DNA from: Kribbella monticola
GTDB taxonomy: Bacteria > Actinomycetota > Actinomycetes > Propionibacteriales > Kribbellaceae
Direction: 5' to 3'
NCBI RefSeq assembly: GCF_003261635.1
Contig: NZ_QFXK01000037.1
Location: forward strand, 49,213-113,212
DNA length: 64,000 nucleotides
The notes beneath the pieces were generated by a model. It did not search any database. It had not been told where the DNA came from and was given only the letters and a program-made list of their open reading frames with translations. Made by a program: the position numbers and the translations under genes. Of this stretch, positions 50,504 to 58,251 are shown piece by piece (the stretch's first letter is position 1; every line of letters starts with the position of its first letter).

Positions 50504-50986
50504 TCAGCTGGCGTCGGCGTGATCCGGCGCCGACCAGCGGGCCGCCGCGGTCGAGTGCCGGTACGGCGATTCGGTCTCCGGCAGCGGGTCGATCGCACTG
50601 AGACCGGTGAGGTGGAGATCCACGGCCGGCTCGATCACCGGCGTACCGTCCGGGGCCAGCGCGGTCACCTCTTCCACCGTGAGCAGGCCGACCGGGCGCA
50701 CCCCTTCGGTGATCACCACGATGCCGCCGGGCACCACCTGCTGGGCCCGGTTGCCCTTGGCGGGCACCAGGATCCCCTCGGCCGGCGTACGCCAGGCGCC
50801 GGGCGCGAAGCGGCGCAGGGCGATGCCTGCCTGACCGTCCTCGGCCGTGCGCGGCGGCAGGTACGCCGTGGCTGTGTAGTCGTAGTCGTAGTCCGGCTCA
50901 GGTGGCCCGGACACCCGCCCACCCTGCTGGGGCGTCAACCAGACCACCGTGCCCCGAACAGCAAGCGACCCCGTCATCATGACCAT
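50504..50986 (-). CDS. hypothetical protein between glnE and glnA
   Basis: The 160-residue frame has even, coding-like composition: an acidic Tyr/Asp run (PDYDYDYTATAYLPP), a hydrophobic beta-rich middle (GILVPAKGNRAQQVVPGGIVVITEGVRPVGLLTVEEV) and a polar tail. I do not recognise a family. The start is uncertain (ATG 50986, 50980 or 50977) since no clear ribosome binding site is present. A strong terminator follows it, which supports it being transcribed as a separate gene. Confidence 0.55.
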   Translation of the reverse strand: MVMMTGSLAVRGTVVWLTPQQGGRVSGPPEPDYDYDYTATAYLPPRTAEDGQAGIALRRFAPGAWRTPAEGILVPAKGNRAQQVVPGGIVVITEGVRPVGLLTVEEVTALAPDGTPVIEPAVDLHLTGLSAIDPLPETESPYRHSTAAARWSAPDHADAS

Positions 50987-51084
50987 AAGGAGTCATCATG
51001 CCGACTACAGCCCGAATATGCCAGGCGACTCCGTGTGTTGGCCGCAATCGGTTCGTGATCCGGTCGAGATTTGTCTCGGCGCCT

Positions 51085-52425
51085 TCAGAGCACCGGCAGC
51101 AGTTTGTTCAGTTCGAACGGGGTGACCTGCCGGCGGTAGTCCTGCCATTCCGCGCGCTTGTTGCGGAGGAAGAAGTCGAACACGTGCTCGCCGAGCGTCT
51201 CGGCGACCAGTTCACTCTCCTCCATCGCCTGGATGGCTTCGGCGAGGCTGCTCGGCAGCGGCTTGATGCCCAGGGCCTTGCGCTCGCGCGAGGTGAGCGA
51301 CCAGACGTCGTCCTCGGCCTCGCGGGGCAGTTCGTACCCCTCCTCGATGCCCTTCAGCCCGGCCGCGAGCATCAGCGCGAACGCCAGATACGGGTTCGCG
51401 GCCGAATCGAGCGAGCGGAACTCGACCCGCGAGGACTGGCCCTTGTGCGGCTTGTACATCGGCACCCGGACCAGCGCGGACCGGTTGTTGTGCCCCCAGG
51501 AGATGAACGACGGGGCCTCGTCGCCGACGGCGAGCCGCTTGTACGAGTTCACCCACTGGTTCGTCACCGCGGTGATCTCCGAGGCGTGATGCAGCAGCCC
51601 GGCGATGAAGGCGCGCCCGGTCTTGGACAGCTGGTACTGCGCGCCGCCCTCGAAGAACGCGTTCCGATCGCCCTCGAACAGCGACATGTGGGTGTGCATC
51701 CCCGAGCCCGGCTGGTCGCTCAGCGGCTTCGGCATGAAGGACGCGTAGATGCCCTGCGACAGCGCGACCTCCTTCACCACCACCCGGAACGTCATGATGT
51801 TGTCGGCGGTCGACAGCGCGTCGGCGTACCGCAGGTCGATCTCCTGCTGACCCGGGCCGCCCTCGTGGTGGCTGAACTCCACCGAGATGCCCATCGACTC
51901 CAGCATCGTGATCGCCTCGCGGCGGAAGTCGTTGCCGATGCCCTGCGGGGTGTGGTCGAAGTACCCCGACGAGTCGACCGGCTCGGGGTACGTGCCCGGC
52001 GCGCCGGTGAGCGACTTGAACAGGTAGAACTCGATCTCGGGGTGGGTGTAGAACGTGAACCCGAGGTCGGCCGCCTTCGACAGCGTCCGCTTCAGCACGT
52101 GCCGCGGGTCGGCGAACGACGCGGACCCGTCCGGCATGTTGATGTCGCAGAACATCCGCGCGGTACCCATCGTCTCGCCGCGCCAGGGCAGGATCTGGAA
52201 CGTCGACGGGTCCGGCTTGGCCAGCATGTCCGCCTCGGTCACCCGGGCGAACCCCTCGATCGCGGAACCGTCGAACCCGATCCCCTCGGCGAACGCGCCC
52301 TCCAGCTCGGCCGGCGCCACCGCCACCGACTTGAGGAACCCGAGCACATCGGTGAACCAGAGCCGCACGAACCGTACGTCGCGCTCCTCGAGCGCGCGCA
52401 GCACGAACTCCTGCTGCTTGTCCAT
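51085..52425 (-). CDS. glnA: glutamine synthetase, type I, GlnA2-like
   Basis: The 446-residue enzyme has GS-I motifs: FDGSAIEGFARV (substrate loop), HPEIEFYLF, EFSHHEGGPGQQEIDLRYADALSTADN, GSGMHTHMSLF and the C-terminal RVEFRSLDSAANPYLAFALMLAAGL. Its length and lack of the 25-residue GS-I-beta insertion match GlnA2 of mycobacteria and streptomycetes. The region aligned with the NLYDLPP adenylylation loop reads GYELPREAED, so a Tyr is kept, but whether GlnE uses it is unknown. Start ATG 52425 is chosen by family length. Confidence 0.94.
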   Translation of the reverse strand: MDKQQEFVLRALEERDVRFVRLWFTDVLGFLKSVAVAPAELEGAFAEGIGFDGSAIEGFARVTEADMLAKPDPSTFQILPWRGETMGTARMFCDINMPDGSASFADPRHVLKRTLSKAADLGFTFYTHPEIEFYLFKSLTGAPGTYPEPVDSSGYFDHTPQGIGNDFRREAITMLESMGISVEFSHHEGGPGQQEIDLRYADALSTADNIMTFRVVVKEVALSQGIYASFMPKPLSDQPGSGMHTHMSLFEGDRNAFFEGGAQYQLSKTGRAFIAGLLHHASEITAVTNQWVNSYKRLAVGDEAPSFISWGHNNRSALVRVPMYKPHKGQSSRVEFRSLDSAANPYLAFALMLAAGLKGIEEGYELPREAEDDVWSLTSRERKALGIKPLPSSLAEAIQAMEESELVAETLGEHVFDFFLRNKRAEWQDYRRQVTPFELNKLLPVL

Positions 52426-52494
52426 CGGCGAGTCCACCTCTCCAGGGGTTCCAACGATTGTCTTGCGGGACCTCACACAGTCTGCCCCGGCCTT

Positions 52495-52510
52495 GTTAAG
52501 CGCACGTTAC
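52495..52510 (-). promoter_or_regulatory. weak GlnR-box-like site upstream of glnA
   Basis: On the minus strand GTAAC-GTGCGC-TTAAC resembles the GlnR half-site pair GTnAC-n6-GAAAC, matching fully on the left and 3 of 5 on the right. It lies 70 bp before the glnA start. Only one box is seen. Confidence 0.25.
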
Positions 52511-52697
52511 GTGTTGCGGCAGACAACCCGCGCACGCAGCCCCGGCGTACGGCGAACTCGGGCCCGACACGCCGAGCTCGATCTGCGGCGCTGCCCGCGG
52601 CTCCGGCGGCTCGATGTTCACGCTATCGGCGCAGGTCGTGACCCAGACATGCCGGATTCGTCACCTGCTCGCGACCCGGAGGGCCTAAGTTTCTCCC

Positions 52698-53102
52698 GTG
52701 CAGACGATCTTCCAGGCCGCCCTGATCGTCGCCGCCGTGCTCTGCGTCAGCGACCTGCTGCTCAGCACCGCGCGCTTCATCCGGTCGGTGCAGGACCGCC
52801 GGCCCGCCGAGTTGGACGTCCTCGGCCGGCGCTGGCTGCCGATTCCGGAACTCGGCTTCGGCATGTTCGCGTTCTGCTGCCCGGGCCTGGTCACGCTCGG
52901 CCTGACCCACGAGAACCGGGCGCTGCCGACGATGCAGATCCTGCTCGCGGCCCTCATCTTCGGGTACGCCGGTGCGGTGCTGTCCCGCGTCGTCCGGACC
53001 CCGGGCCCGGGCGGTCGCCGATTCCGGCTACGCGCCGGCCTGCTCCTTGGCCTGCCCGCGATCTTCGGCCTCGTCTTCGGCCTCTCCGGCGTCGCGAGCT
53101 GA
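52698..53102 (+). CDS. small membrane protein of unknown function
   Basis: The 134-residue protein has an N-terminal membrane helix (IFQAALIVAAVLCVSDLLL), two central hydrophobic stretches (LGFGMFAFCCPGLVTLGL, ILLAALIFGYAGAVLS) and a C-terminal one (GLLLGLPAIFGLVFGLSGVA). No family is recognised. It starts at GTG 52698. Its last 75 bp overlap the convergent HTTM gene. Confidence 0.6.
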   Translation: MQTIFQAALIVAAVLCVSDLLLSTARFIRSVQDRRPAELDVLGRRWLPIPELGFGMFAFCCPGLVTLGLTHENRALPTMQILLAALIFGYAGAVLSRVVRTPGPGGRRFRLRAGLLLGLPAIFGLVFGLSGVAS

Positions 53103-54002
53103 TCCCGCGGTCGCTTCGGCTGCTCCGGCTGCTCCGGCCTCTTCGGCTGCTCCGGCAGCTTCGGCTGTTCGGCGGGCTCGCCACCAGGGCACGATCCGCT
53201 CGAGCGGAGCGAAGGCGAGCCAGCACACGACCGTGGGCAGGAAGTGGATCAGCAGGATCGCCGTGTTCGCGGCGTGGAAGCCGAGGAAGAACAACGCCCC
53301 CATCAACTGCCAGCGGCCCTTCAGCCACAGGATCGCCGGCGACAGGAACTCACCGATGATGCCGACCCACTGCATCACGTGCAGCAGCCACGGGTGGTGC
53401 AGCAACCACTCCCCGACCGGATGCGGCCGCCGCACGATCGCCCAGGTCAGAATCGCGCTGTTCGGCCAGGCCAGCGTCCAGCCCGCGCCGCGGAGCTTGG
53501 CGATCGAGGAGAGGAAGTACGTGCAGATCACCGAGATCTGCACACACCGGATCACCCATCCCGCCGCCTCGGATCTCGTCTGATCCGCGTACGGGTTGCC
53601 GGCTTTGGTGGGTGCGACCGTCGGCAGGACCCAGAGCGCGACCGTCAGCGCGAGGTGGTCGTGGTCGACCTTGCCGTCGCTCATCCCGATCAGCACCCAC
53701 CAGGTGAAGGCGGGTGCGACCACCCAGCCGGCGATCCGGGGGAAGCGGTTCGTGGCGCCGACCAGGCAGGCGACGAGCAATACGTAGTACAGGGCTGTCG
53801 TGTTCGCGACCGACGGGGTCGGTAGGTGGAAGAGGCGCTCGAGCAGCAGCGGCTTGTAGAGGTCCGGGTGCTCGCCCTTGAGTCGCGTGTCGCGGACGAA
53901 CGCGTGCATGTCGAGGATGACGAACAGGTACAGGATCGTCCGCAGCCAGGCGATCCGGGCGAGCGCGATCGGGGCCGTGAACCAGTTGGCGACCGTCTTC
54001 AT
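53028..54002 (-). CDS. HTTM-domain membrane protein (vitamin K-dependent carboxylase-like family)
   Basis: The 324-residue protein has several membrane helices with the HTTM pattern (LARIAWLRTILYLFVILDMHAFV; MSDGKVDHDHLALTVALWVLP; SSIAKLRGAGWTLAWPNSAI; FHAANTAILLIHFLPTVVCWLAF), related to horizontally transferred transmembrane and gamma-carboxylase proteins. The lumenal loop and Lys of true carboxylases cannot be verified. An Ala/Glu-rich 45-residue tail ends it, read largely through the antisense of the neighbour's 3' end. It overlaps the next upstream gene by ATGA. Confidence 0.82.
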   Translation of the reverse strand: MKTVANWFTAPIALARIAWLRTILYLFVILDMHAFVRDTRLKGEHPDLYKPLLLERLFHLPTPSVANTTALYYVLLVACLVGATNRFPRIAGWVVAPAFTWWVLIGMSDGKVDHDHLALTVALWVLPTVAPTKAGNPYADQTRSEAAGWVIRCVQISVICTYFLSSIAKLRGAGWTLAWPNSAILTWAIVRRPHPVGEWLLHHPWLLHVMQWVGIIGEFLSPAILWLKGRWQLMGALFFLGFHAANTAILLIHFLPTVVCWLAFAPLERIVPWWRARRTAEAAGAAEEAGAAGAAEATAGSARDAGEAEDEAEDRGQAKEQAGA

Positions 54003-54481
54003 CGGCGTACCTGCCAGGTGGCCAGTACTTCGGACTTCGGCGGGCCGACGACGCGGCCCTTGACCAGCGTGGTGGTGTCCCGGATCAGCTCGAGTTTCAC
54101 GTACTTCGGTTTGTCGGGGTGCTTCTTGGCCCAGCCGTCCGCGACCGCCTGCAACTTCGACGGATCCGCGACGATCTCGCCGGTGCGGGCCTCGATCTCG
54201 GCGCGCGCGACCCCGGCGCCCTCGATGTTCAGCGGTACGTCGACCGTCGTACCGGCATCGGTCTGCGCGCTGATCCGGGTATAGGTGATCGAGGCGTCGT
54301 CGGCCACGCTGCCGGCGTACTGCGACATCGGCCCGAACGGCCAGGCGTCGTCGCTGGCCTGCACCGAACCGTTGATCAGCAGCCCGATCCCGGCCAGTGC
54401 GACCAGGACGCGGACGCCCTTGCCGATCCTGCCAAGCCGCACGTCCCCCGCGCGGTCGTCGCTAACCTTCACGCCGGTCAT
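53999..54481 (-). CDS. membrane-anchored partner of the HTTM protein
   Basis: The 160-residue protein has one hydrophobic anchor (VRVLVALAGIGLLINGSVQ) followed by an extracytoplasmic domain with DDAWPFGPMSQYA and a KYVKLELIRDTTTLVKG strand region. The short WPFGPMSQYA motif is typical of proteins encoded next to HTTM genes. Translationally coupled to the HTTM gene by a 4-nt overlap. Function unknown. The start ATG 54481 lacks a strong ribosome binding site. Confidence 0.72.
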   Translation of the reverse strand: MTGVKVSDDRAGDVRLGRIGKGVRVLVALAGIGLLINGSVQASDDAWPFGPMSQYAGSVADDASITYTRISAQTDAGTTVDVPLNIEGAGVARAEIEARTGEIVADPSKLQAVADGWAKKHPDKPKYVKLELIRDTTTLVKGRVVGPPKSEVLATWQVRR

Positions 54482-54580
54482 TACACACCAAGGCGGTGCC
54501 GCGCCCACCCCAGGCCGGTGCCACGATCGCGGCCCGGCGCAGTGAGAATATCGGCAGACGTTTACCGGAAGGGACACTTG

Positions 54581-54943
54581 ATGGCGACGATCCAGCAGGT
54601 CGCGGAGGCCTTCTCGGCGCACCGGTTCCGGGAGGTCTACGACTTCTTCCACCCCGACATCCAGTGGATCCTGGTCGGTGCCGCGAAACTGGAGGGCCGC
54701 GACCAGGTGGTGGCCGCCTGCGAGGGATCGCTGCGGGAACTGGCCCGGACGACCACCCAGTTCCTCCGCTTCAAGACCGCAGCCGGGCCCGAGGTGGTCG
54801 CCGTCGACGCGATCGCCCGCTACGTGGACACCAAGTGGAAGAGCACCTTCGTCTCCAGTTGCGACATCTACGAGTTCACTCAAGGCGCCCTGACCAAGAT
54901 CACCACCTACACCGTCGAGGTCGATTCCTCCGCCGTGAAGTGA
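54581..54943 (+). CDS. NTF2/SnoaL-like protein
   Basis: The 120-residue protein shows the cone-fold pattern (VAEAFSAHRFREVYDFFHPDIQWILVGAAKLEGRDQVVAAC; TYTVEVDSSAV). GGAAGGGA precedes ATG 54581. The role (isomerase-like or ligand binding) is unknown. Its last 37 bp overlap the convergent DUF418 gene. Confidence 0.8.
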   Translation: MATIQQVAEAFSAHRFREVYDFFHPDIQWILVGAAKLEGRDQVVAACEGSLRELARTTTQFLRFKTAAGPEVVAVDAIARYVDTKWKSTFVSSCDIYEFTQGALTKITTYTVEVDSSAVK

Positions 54944-56076
54944 GCCGGCCTTCGGTAGGTGATGCGGCGGATCAGGATTTCGAACGGGCCTCGGTAGCCG
55001 GCGCGGCGCATCAGGTCGGCGAGTAGGACGGTCAGGAGCCAGGTCGCCGTGGCGAGGAGGGCCGTGGCGGTGATCGAGAGGTTGTCGGCGAGGCCTGCCA
55101 GGTAGGGGGTGAAGGCAACGGTCCAGATCACCGACTGGGTGAGATAGCAGGTCAGGGACCGCTGGCCGACCGCGGAGATCGCTCGTGTCATCCGGCCGGG
55201 GTGGTCCTTGAGTTTGATCGCGATCAAGGCGATCAGGGCGGCATACCCGAAACCGCCGAGCGTGCCGCAGGCGTCGTGCAACGGGCCGAAGCGGTCGAGT
55301 GGCTGCGGTTCGGCGGTGAAGCCGGCGATCCAGAGCGATACCGGGAGTGCACCGGCGATGGCGGCGCCGATACCTAGTACTGCGGTTGCTTGCAGCAGGG
55401 TCTTGTGTTGCTCGGGGCGCTCGAGGATGCGGCGACGACCGGCCCAGACGCCGACGAGGTACGGGCAGGCGAACCCGATCGGGCCGAGCAGCGCGATCAC
55501 CGGCTGGACGGGGAGGCGGGCTTGCAGGCCGGCGAGGAAGTTCGGTGGCAGCATCGAGGGGTCGGGCGGATCCGCGCCGACCGCCATCGACCCGTCGCTC
55601 GGCAATGCGGTCAGCAGAAGAAAGAAGAGCGCGGTCAGCAGGAGCCAGCGGTCCTTCCAGCGGAGCACCCAGACGCCGACGAACAGCAGTACGCCGTACG
55701 CGGCGAGGATGTCGCCGATGTAGAGCAGCATCGCGTGCACGAACCCGAGCGTGACGAGCACCAGGCTCCGCCGCCAGAGCAACCACCGGACCGACCGCCA
55801 GGCGACCCCTTGCCCGGTCTGCCGCGCCGCGATCCGCGCCACGCCGTACCCGAACAACACCCCGAACATCGGAAACGCCCGCCCGTCCACCACCGCCGAC
55901 ACCCCACCCGCAACCACCCGATCGAGTCGCGACCCATCGGTCGGGAACCCACCCCGAACACCCGCCCCTTCCAAGAAGTAGTGCGAGTTCGCCAGCGCGA
56001 TGAACAACAACATGAACCCCCGGGCCAAATCCGGCCCCAACGCCCGCGTCTTGATCGGGCCACCTGAGCTAGTCAC
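54907..56076 (-). CDS. DUF418 membrane protein
   Basis: The 389-residue protein has about ten membrane helices and the DUF418 signature: an N-terminal LARGFMLLFIALANSHYFL, FPMFGVLFGYGVARIAAR, and the C-terminal GQRSLTCYLTQSVIWTVAF. Members are thought to be acyltransferase-3-like or transport-related membrane proteins. GTG 56076 is chosen because the upstream open frame is compositionally unlike coding sequence. Confidence 0.82.
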   Translation of the reverse strand: MTSSGGPIKTRALGPDLARGFMLLFIALANSHYFLEGAGVRGGFPTDGSRLDRVVAGGVSAVVDGRAFPMFGVLFGYGVARIAARQTGQGVAWRSVRWLLWRRSLVLVTLGFVHAMLLYIGDILAAYGVLLFVGVWVLRWKDRWLLLTALFFLLLTALPSDGSMAVGADPPDPSMLPPNFLAGLQARLPVQPVIALLGPIGFACPYLVGVWAGRRRILERPEQHKTLLQATAVLGIGAAIAGALPVSLWIAGFTAEPQPLDRFGPLHDACGTLGGFGYAALIALIAIKLKDHPGRMTRAISAVGQRSLTCYLTQSVIWTVAFTPYLAGLADNLSITATALLATATWLLTVLLADLMRRAGYRGPFEILIRRITYRRPAHFTAEESTSTV

Positions 56077-56510
56077 GCACCCAGCCAACCCGCACCGGCC
56101 GCCCCCGGAAATCAGCCGAAGTAGCCACGCCCGCAACGAAGGTATCCCCCACACCGAGCCGGACCCACCCCCACAGCACGCCCGCCGCCAACGCGCTCCG
56201 ACGCGAGAAGCGACACCAGGCCAGCTTTGCGCAGGGTGCGCAGGGTGAAGGGGTGATGAGGTGGTGGGGTGGTGGGGTGTACCGACCGACAGGTAGTGCA
56301 CTGCCTGTACGCCGTACGCGGGTGCCCGACTGCGCTCAGCCGCACTAGTTGCCGTCGGCTACCTCCTGTCCTCCGGGACGCCACACCGATGCCCAACGCC
56401 CACCAGACACTGTTCAAGCGGCCACCGGATGCTCCGCCCCCATCGGCGAAGCTGGTCAGTGCGCATGGACCCTCCCCCGCGCAGACTGGCTGGAGGCCGG
56501 AGGGGGAACG
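56077..56510. other. 434-bp intergenic region with short G-rich repeats
   Basis: No gene is supported here. The segment has direct repeats GCGCAGGGT twice at 56229-56246 and GGTGG/GGGGTG runs at 56252-56279. A partial CTAGTTGCC-GTC-GGC motif at 56344-56358 resembles the left half of the palindrome at 59725. The GNAT ribosome binding site (GGAGGGGG) lies at its right end. Confidence 0.5.
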
Positions 56511-57152
56511 ATGCTTGACGAGTTGGCGCGACGGTGGCAGGCGGGGTGGTCTGTGAGCCGCGGGTGGACCGACGTCGATGAGGATCGCGGCGTGACCGTG
56601 CTGCGGATCGGGGATCCGGAGCGGATGGTGTCGTACTTGGTCGCCGATGCGAGGCTCGAGTATGCGGCTCGGCTCGCCCGCGCCGACGAACATGCCGGTG
56701 GGCTGTCCTGGTTGAGCGTGGTGACAACAGAGGCGAATCGGGTGCTGCCGCGGATACAGGCGGAGGGGCTGGAGTATCGGCGTACTGAATGGTTGATGAC
56801 GATTGCCCTCGATCAACAGCCCGTACTTCGGGCGCCCGAGCCGTGCGTGGTTGAGGTCGGTCGCCGCGACGGGGCGATCGTCGCGGAGGTTCGTGTCGGA
56901 GACGACGTCGGCGCGAGCGGGCGGATGGTCGTCATCGGCAAGGACGCGGTGGCAGACCTGATCTGGACCGAGCCCGGGCACCGGCGCAGAGGGCTGGGCA
57001 GTGCGGTGATGTCGGCGTTGGTTGCTGAGGCGCGGCGGGACGGCGCGACGACGGGGTTGCTGACCGCATCCGGTGATGGGCGCGCACTGTACGAGCGGTT
57101 GGGGTGGGTGACCTACGGGGAGGTCGTGGTGGCTCGGACGAGGGTCAGGTGA
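56511..57152 (+). CDS. GNAT-family N-acetyltransferase
   Basis: The 213-residue protein carries the GNAT acetyl-CoA loop near its C-terminus (LIWTEPGHRRRGLGSAVMSALVAEARRDGATTGLLTASGDGRALYERLGW). The N-terminal half (about 1-120) is a less conserved extra domain. The substrate is unknown. ATG 56511 follows GGAGGGGGAACG. It overlaps the convergent permease by 8 bp. Confidence 0.85.
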   Translation: MLDELARRWQAGWSVSRGWTDVDEDRGVTVLRIGDPERMVSYLVADARLEYAARLARADEHAGGLSWLSVVTTEANRVLPRIQAEGLEYRRTEWLMTIALDQQPVLRAPEPCVVEVGRRDGAIVAEVRVGDDVGASGRMVVIGKDAVADLIWTEPGHRRRGLGSAVMSALVAEARRDGATTGLLTASGDGRALYERLGWVTYGEVVVARTRVR

Positions 57153-58137
57153 GGCGGACTCGGGGGTCTATGAGGCTGTAGGTGATGTCGACTATGAAGT
57201 TCATGGCTACGAGGATGACCGAGGCCAGGAGGACGGTGCCCATGATGACGGGGAGGTCGTAGTTGCTGACGCTGTCGACGACCAGGTTGCCGAGGCCGGG
57301 GAGGTCGAAGATCTTTTCGGTGAAGATCGCGCCGGAGAGGCTGCCGGCGATGTCGAGGCCGAAGATGGTGATGACGGGGATGAGGCCGGCGCGGAGTGCG
57401 TGCTTGTAGGTGACCTTGCGATCCGACAGTCCCTTGGCGCGCGCCGTACGGATGAAGTCCTCGCTGAGCGTTTCGACCATCGAGCCGCGCGAGTAGCGCG
57501 CGTAGTCGGTGCAGCTGTAGATGCCCAGCACGAGCCACGGCGTGAGCAGGCCGCCGAACCATTTCGCCAGGTTCTCCGATGGTGGTGTCCAGCCTCCGCG
57601 CGGCAGGATCGGATAGAGGATGGTCAGGTACAGCGCGACCATCAGACCGACGATGTAGTACGGCACCGAACTGACCACCAATGTGGTGCTCATCAGGAAC
57701 CGGTCGCTCGCGGTACCTCGCCGCTTCGCCGCCATCGCGCCGACCGAGACGCCGATCGTCAGTACGAGGAATGCATACCCGCCGACCAGCGACACCGTCA
57801 CCGGCAGCCTGCTGGAGAGCATGTCGTACACCGGCCGGTCGTTCTTGAAGGAGAAGCCGAGGCACGGCGCCGGGCAGTGCTGGCTGAAGCCCGACGTCAC
57901 GAAGTCCCGGCCCACCACGATGCCTTCGACGTACTCCGCGAACTGCTGCACCTTCGGCCGGTCCAGATGCAGGTTGCGCTTGATCTCGTTGTAGCGCTGC
58001 TGGGTGCAGTTGCGCTCACCGCAGATCGCGCCGGCCGGATCGGTCGGGGCGACGAAGAACAACGTGAAGGTCGCGACCAGTGTGACCAGGACGACGCTGA
58101 GGGCGCTGACCAGCCGACGAGCAACGAAATGCACCAC
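57145..58137 (-). CDS. peptide/nickel-type ABC transporter permease (DppB-like), orphan
   Basis: The 330-residue permease matches the DppB/OppB family: FVARRLVSALSVVLVTLVATFTLFF, a long extracytoplasmic loop, the EAA region EDFIRTARAKGLSDRKVTYKHALRAGLIPVITIFGLDI and the C-terminal YSLIDPRVRLT. GTG 58137 has GCAGGAG upstream. The usual partner genes (DppC, DppD/F, DppA) are not adjacent, so the subunit either works with a distant set or is a remnant. Two Cys pairs in the periplasmic loop (GERNCTQQ; CPAPC) are notable. Confidence 0.88.
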   Translation of the reverse strand: MVHFVARRLVSALSVVLVTLVATFTLFFVAPTDPAGAICGERNCTQQRYNEIKRNLHLDRPKVQQFAEYVEGIVVGRDFVTSGFSQHCPAPCLGFSFKNDRPVYDMLSSRLPVTVSLVGGYAFLVLTIGVSVGAMAAKRRGTASDRFLMSTTLVVSSVPYYIVGLMVALYLTILYPILPRGGWTPPSENLAKWFGGLLTPWLVLGIYSCTDYARYSRGSMVETLSEDFIRTARAKGLSDRKVTYKHALRAGLIPVITIFGLDIAGSLSGAIFTEKIFDLPGLGNLVVDSVSNYDLPVIMGTVLLASVILVAMNFIVDITYSLIDPRVRLT

Positions 58138-58251
58138 GAGTTGACTCCTGCATCTGCTGACGGATCCGAGGGCGACCCCCAGCCGCCGCGACATAGTTCC
58201 ATACCCACCCGCCGGCAGTGGCCATCGACCGGACGATTTGCCGCCGAAGGG

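Noticed and set aside
48803..51058. Long plus-strand open frame antisense to glnE
   Set aside because: The opposite strand codes for a complete GlnE with both catalytic motifs; the antisense protein has shadow-like composition.
50998..52641. Long plus-strand open frame of over 500 codons covering glnA
   Set aside because: It is antisense to an obvious glutamine synthetase; its protein is Arg/Pro/Val-rich and shows no domain. High GC makes such long shadows common.
56269..56556. Plus-strand frame of 95 codons before the GNAT gene
   Set aside because: Composition is shadow-like, it overlaps the GNAT start in another frame and has no ribosome binding site.
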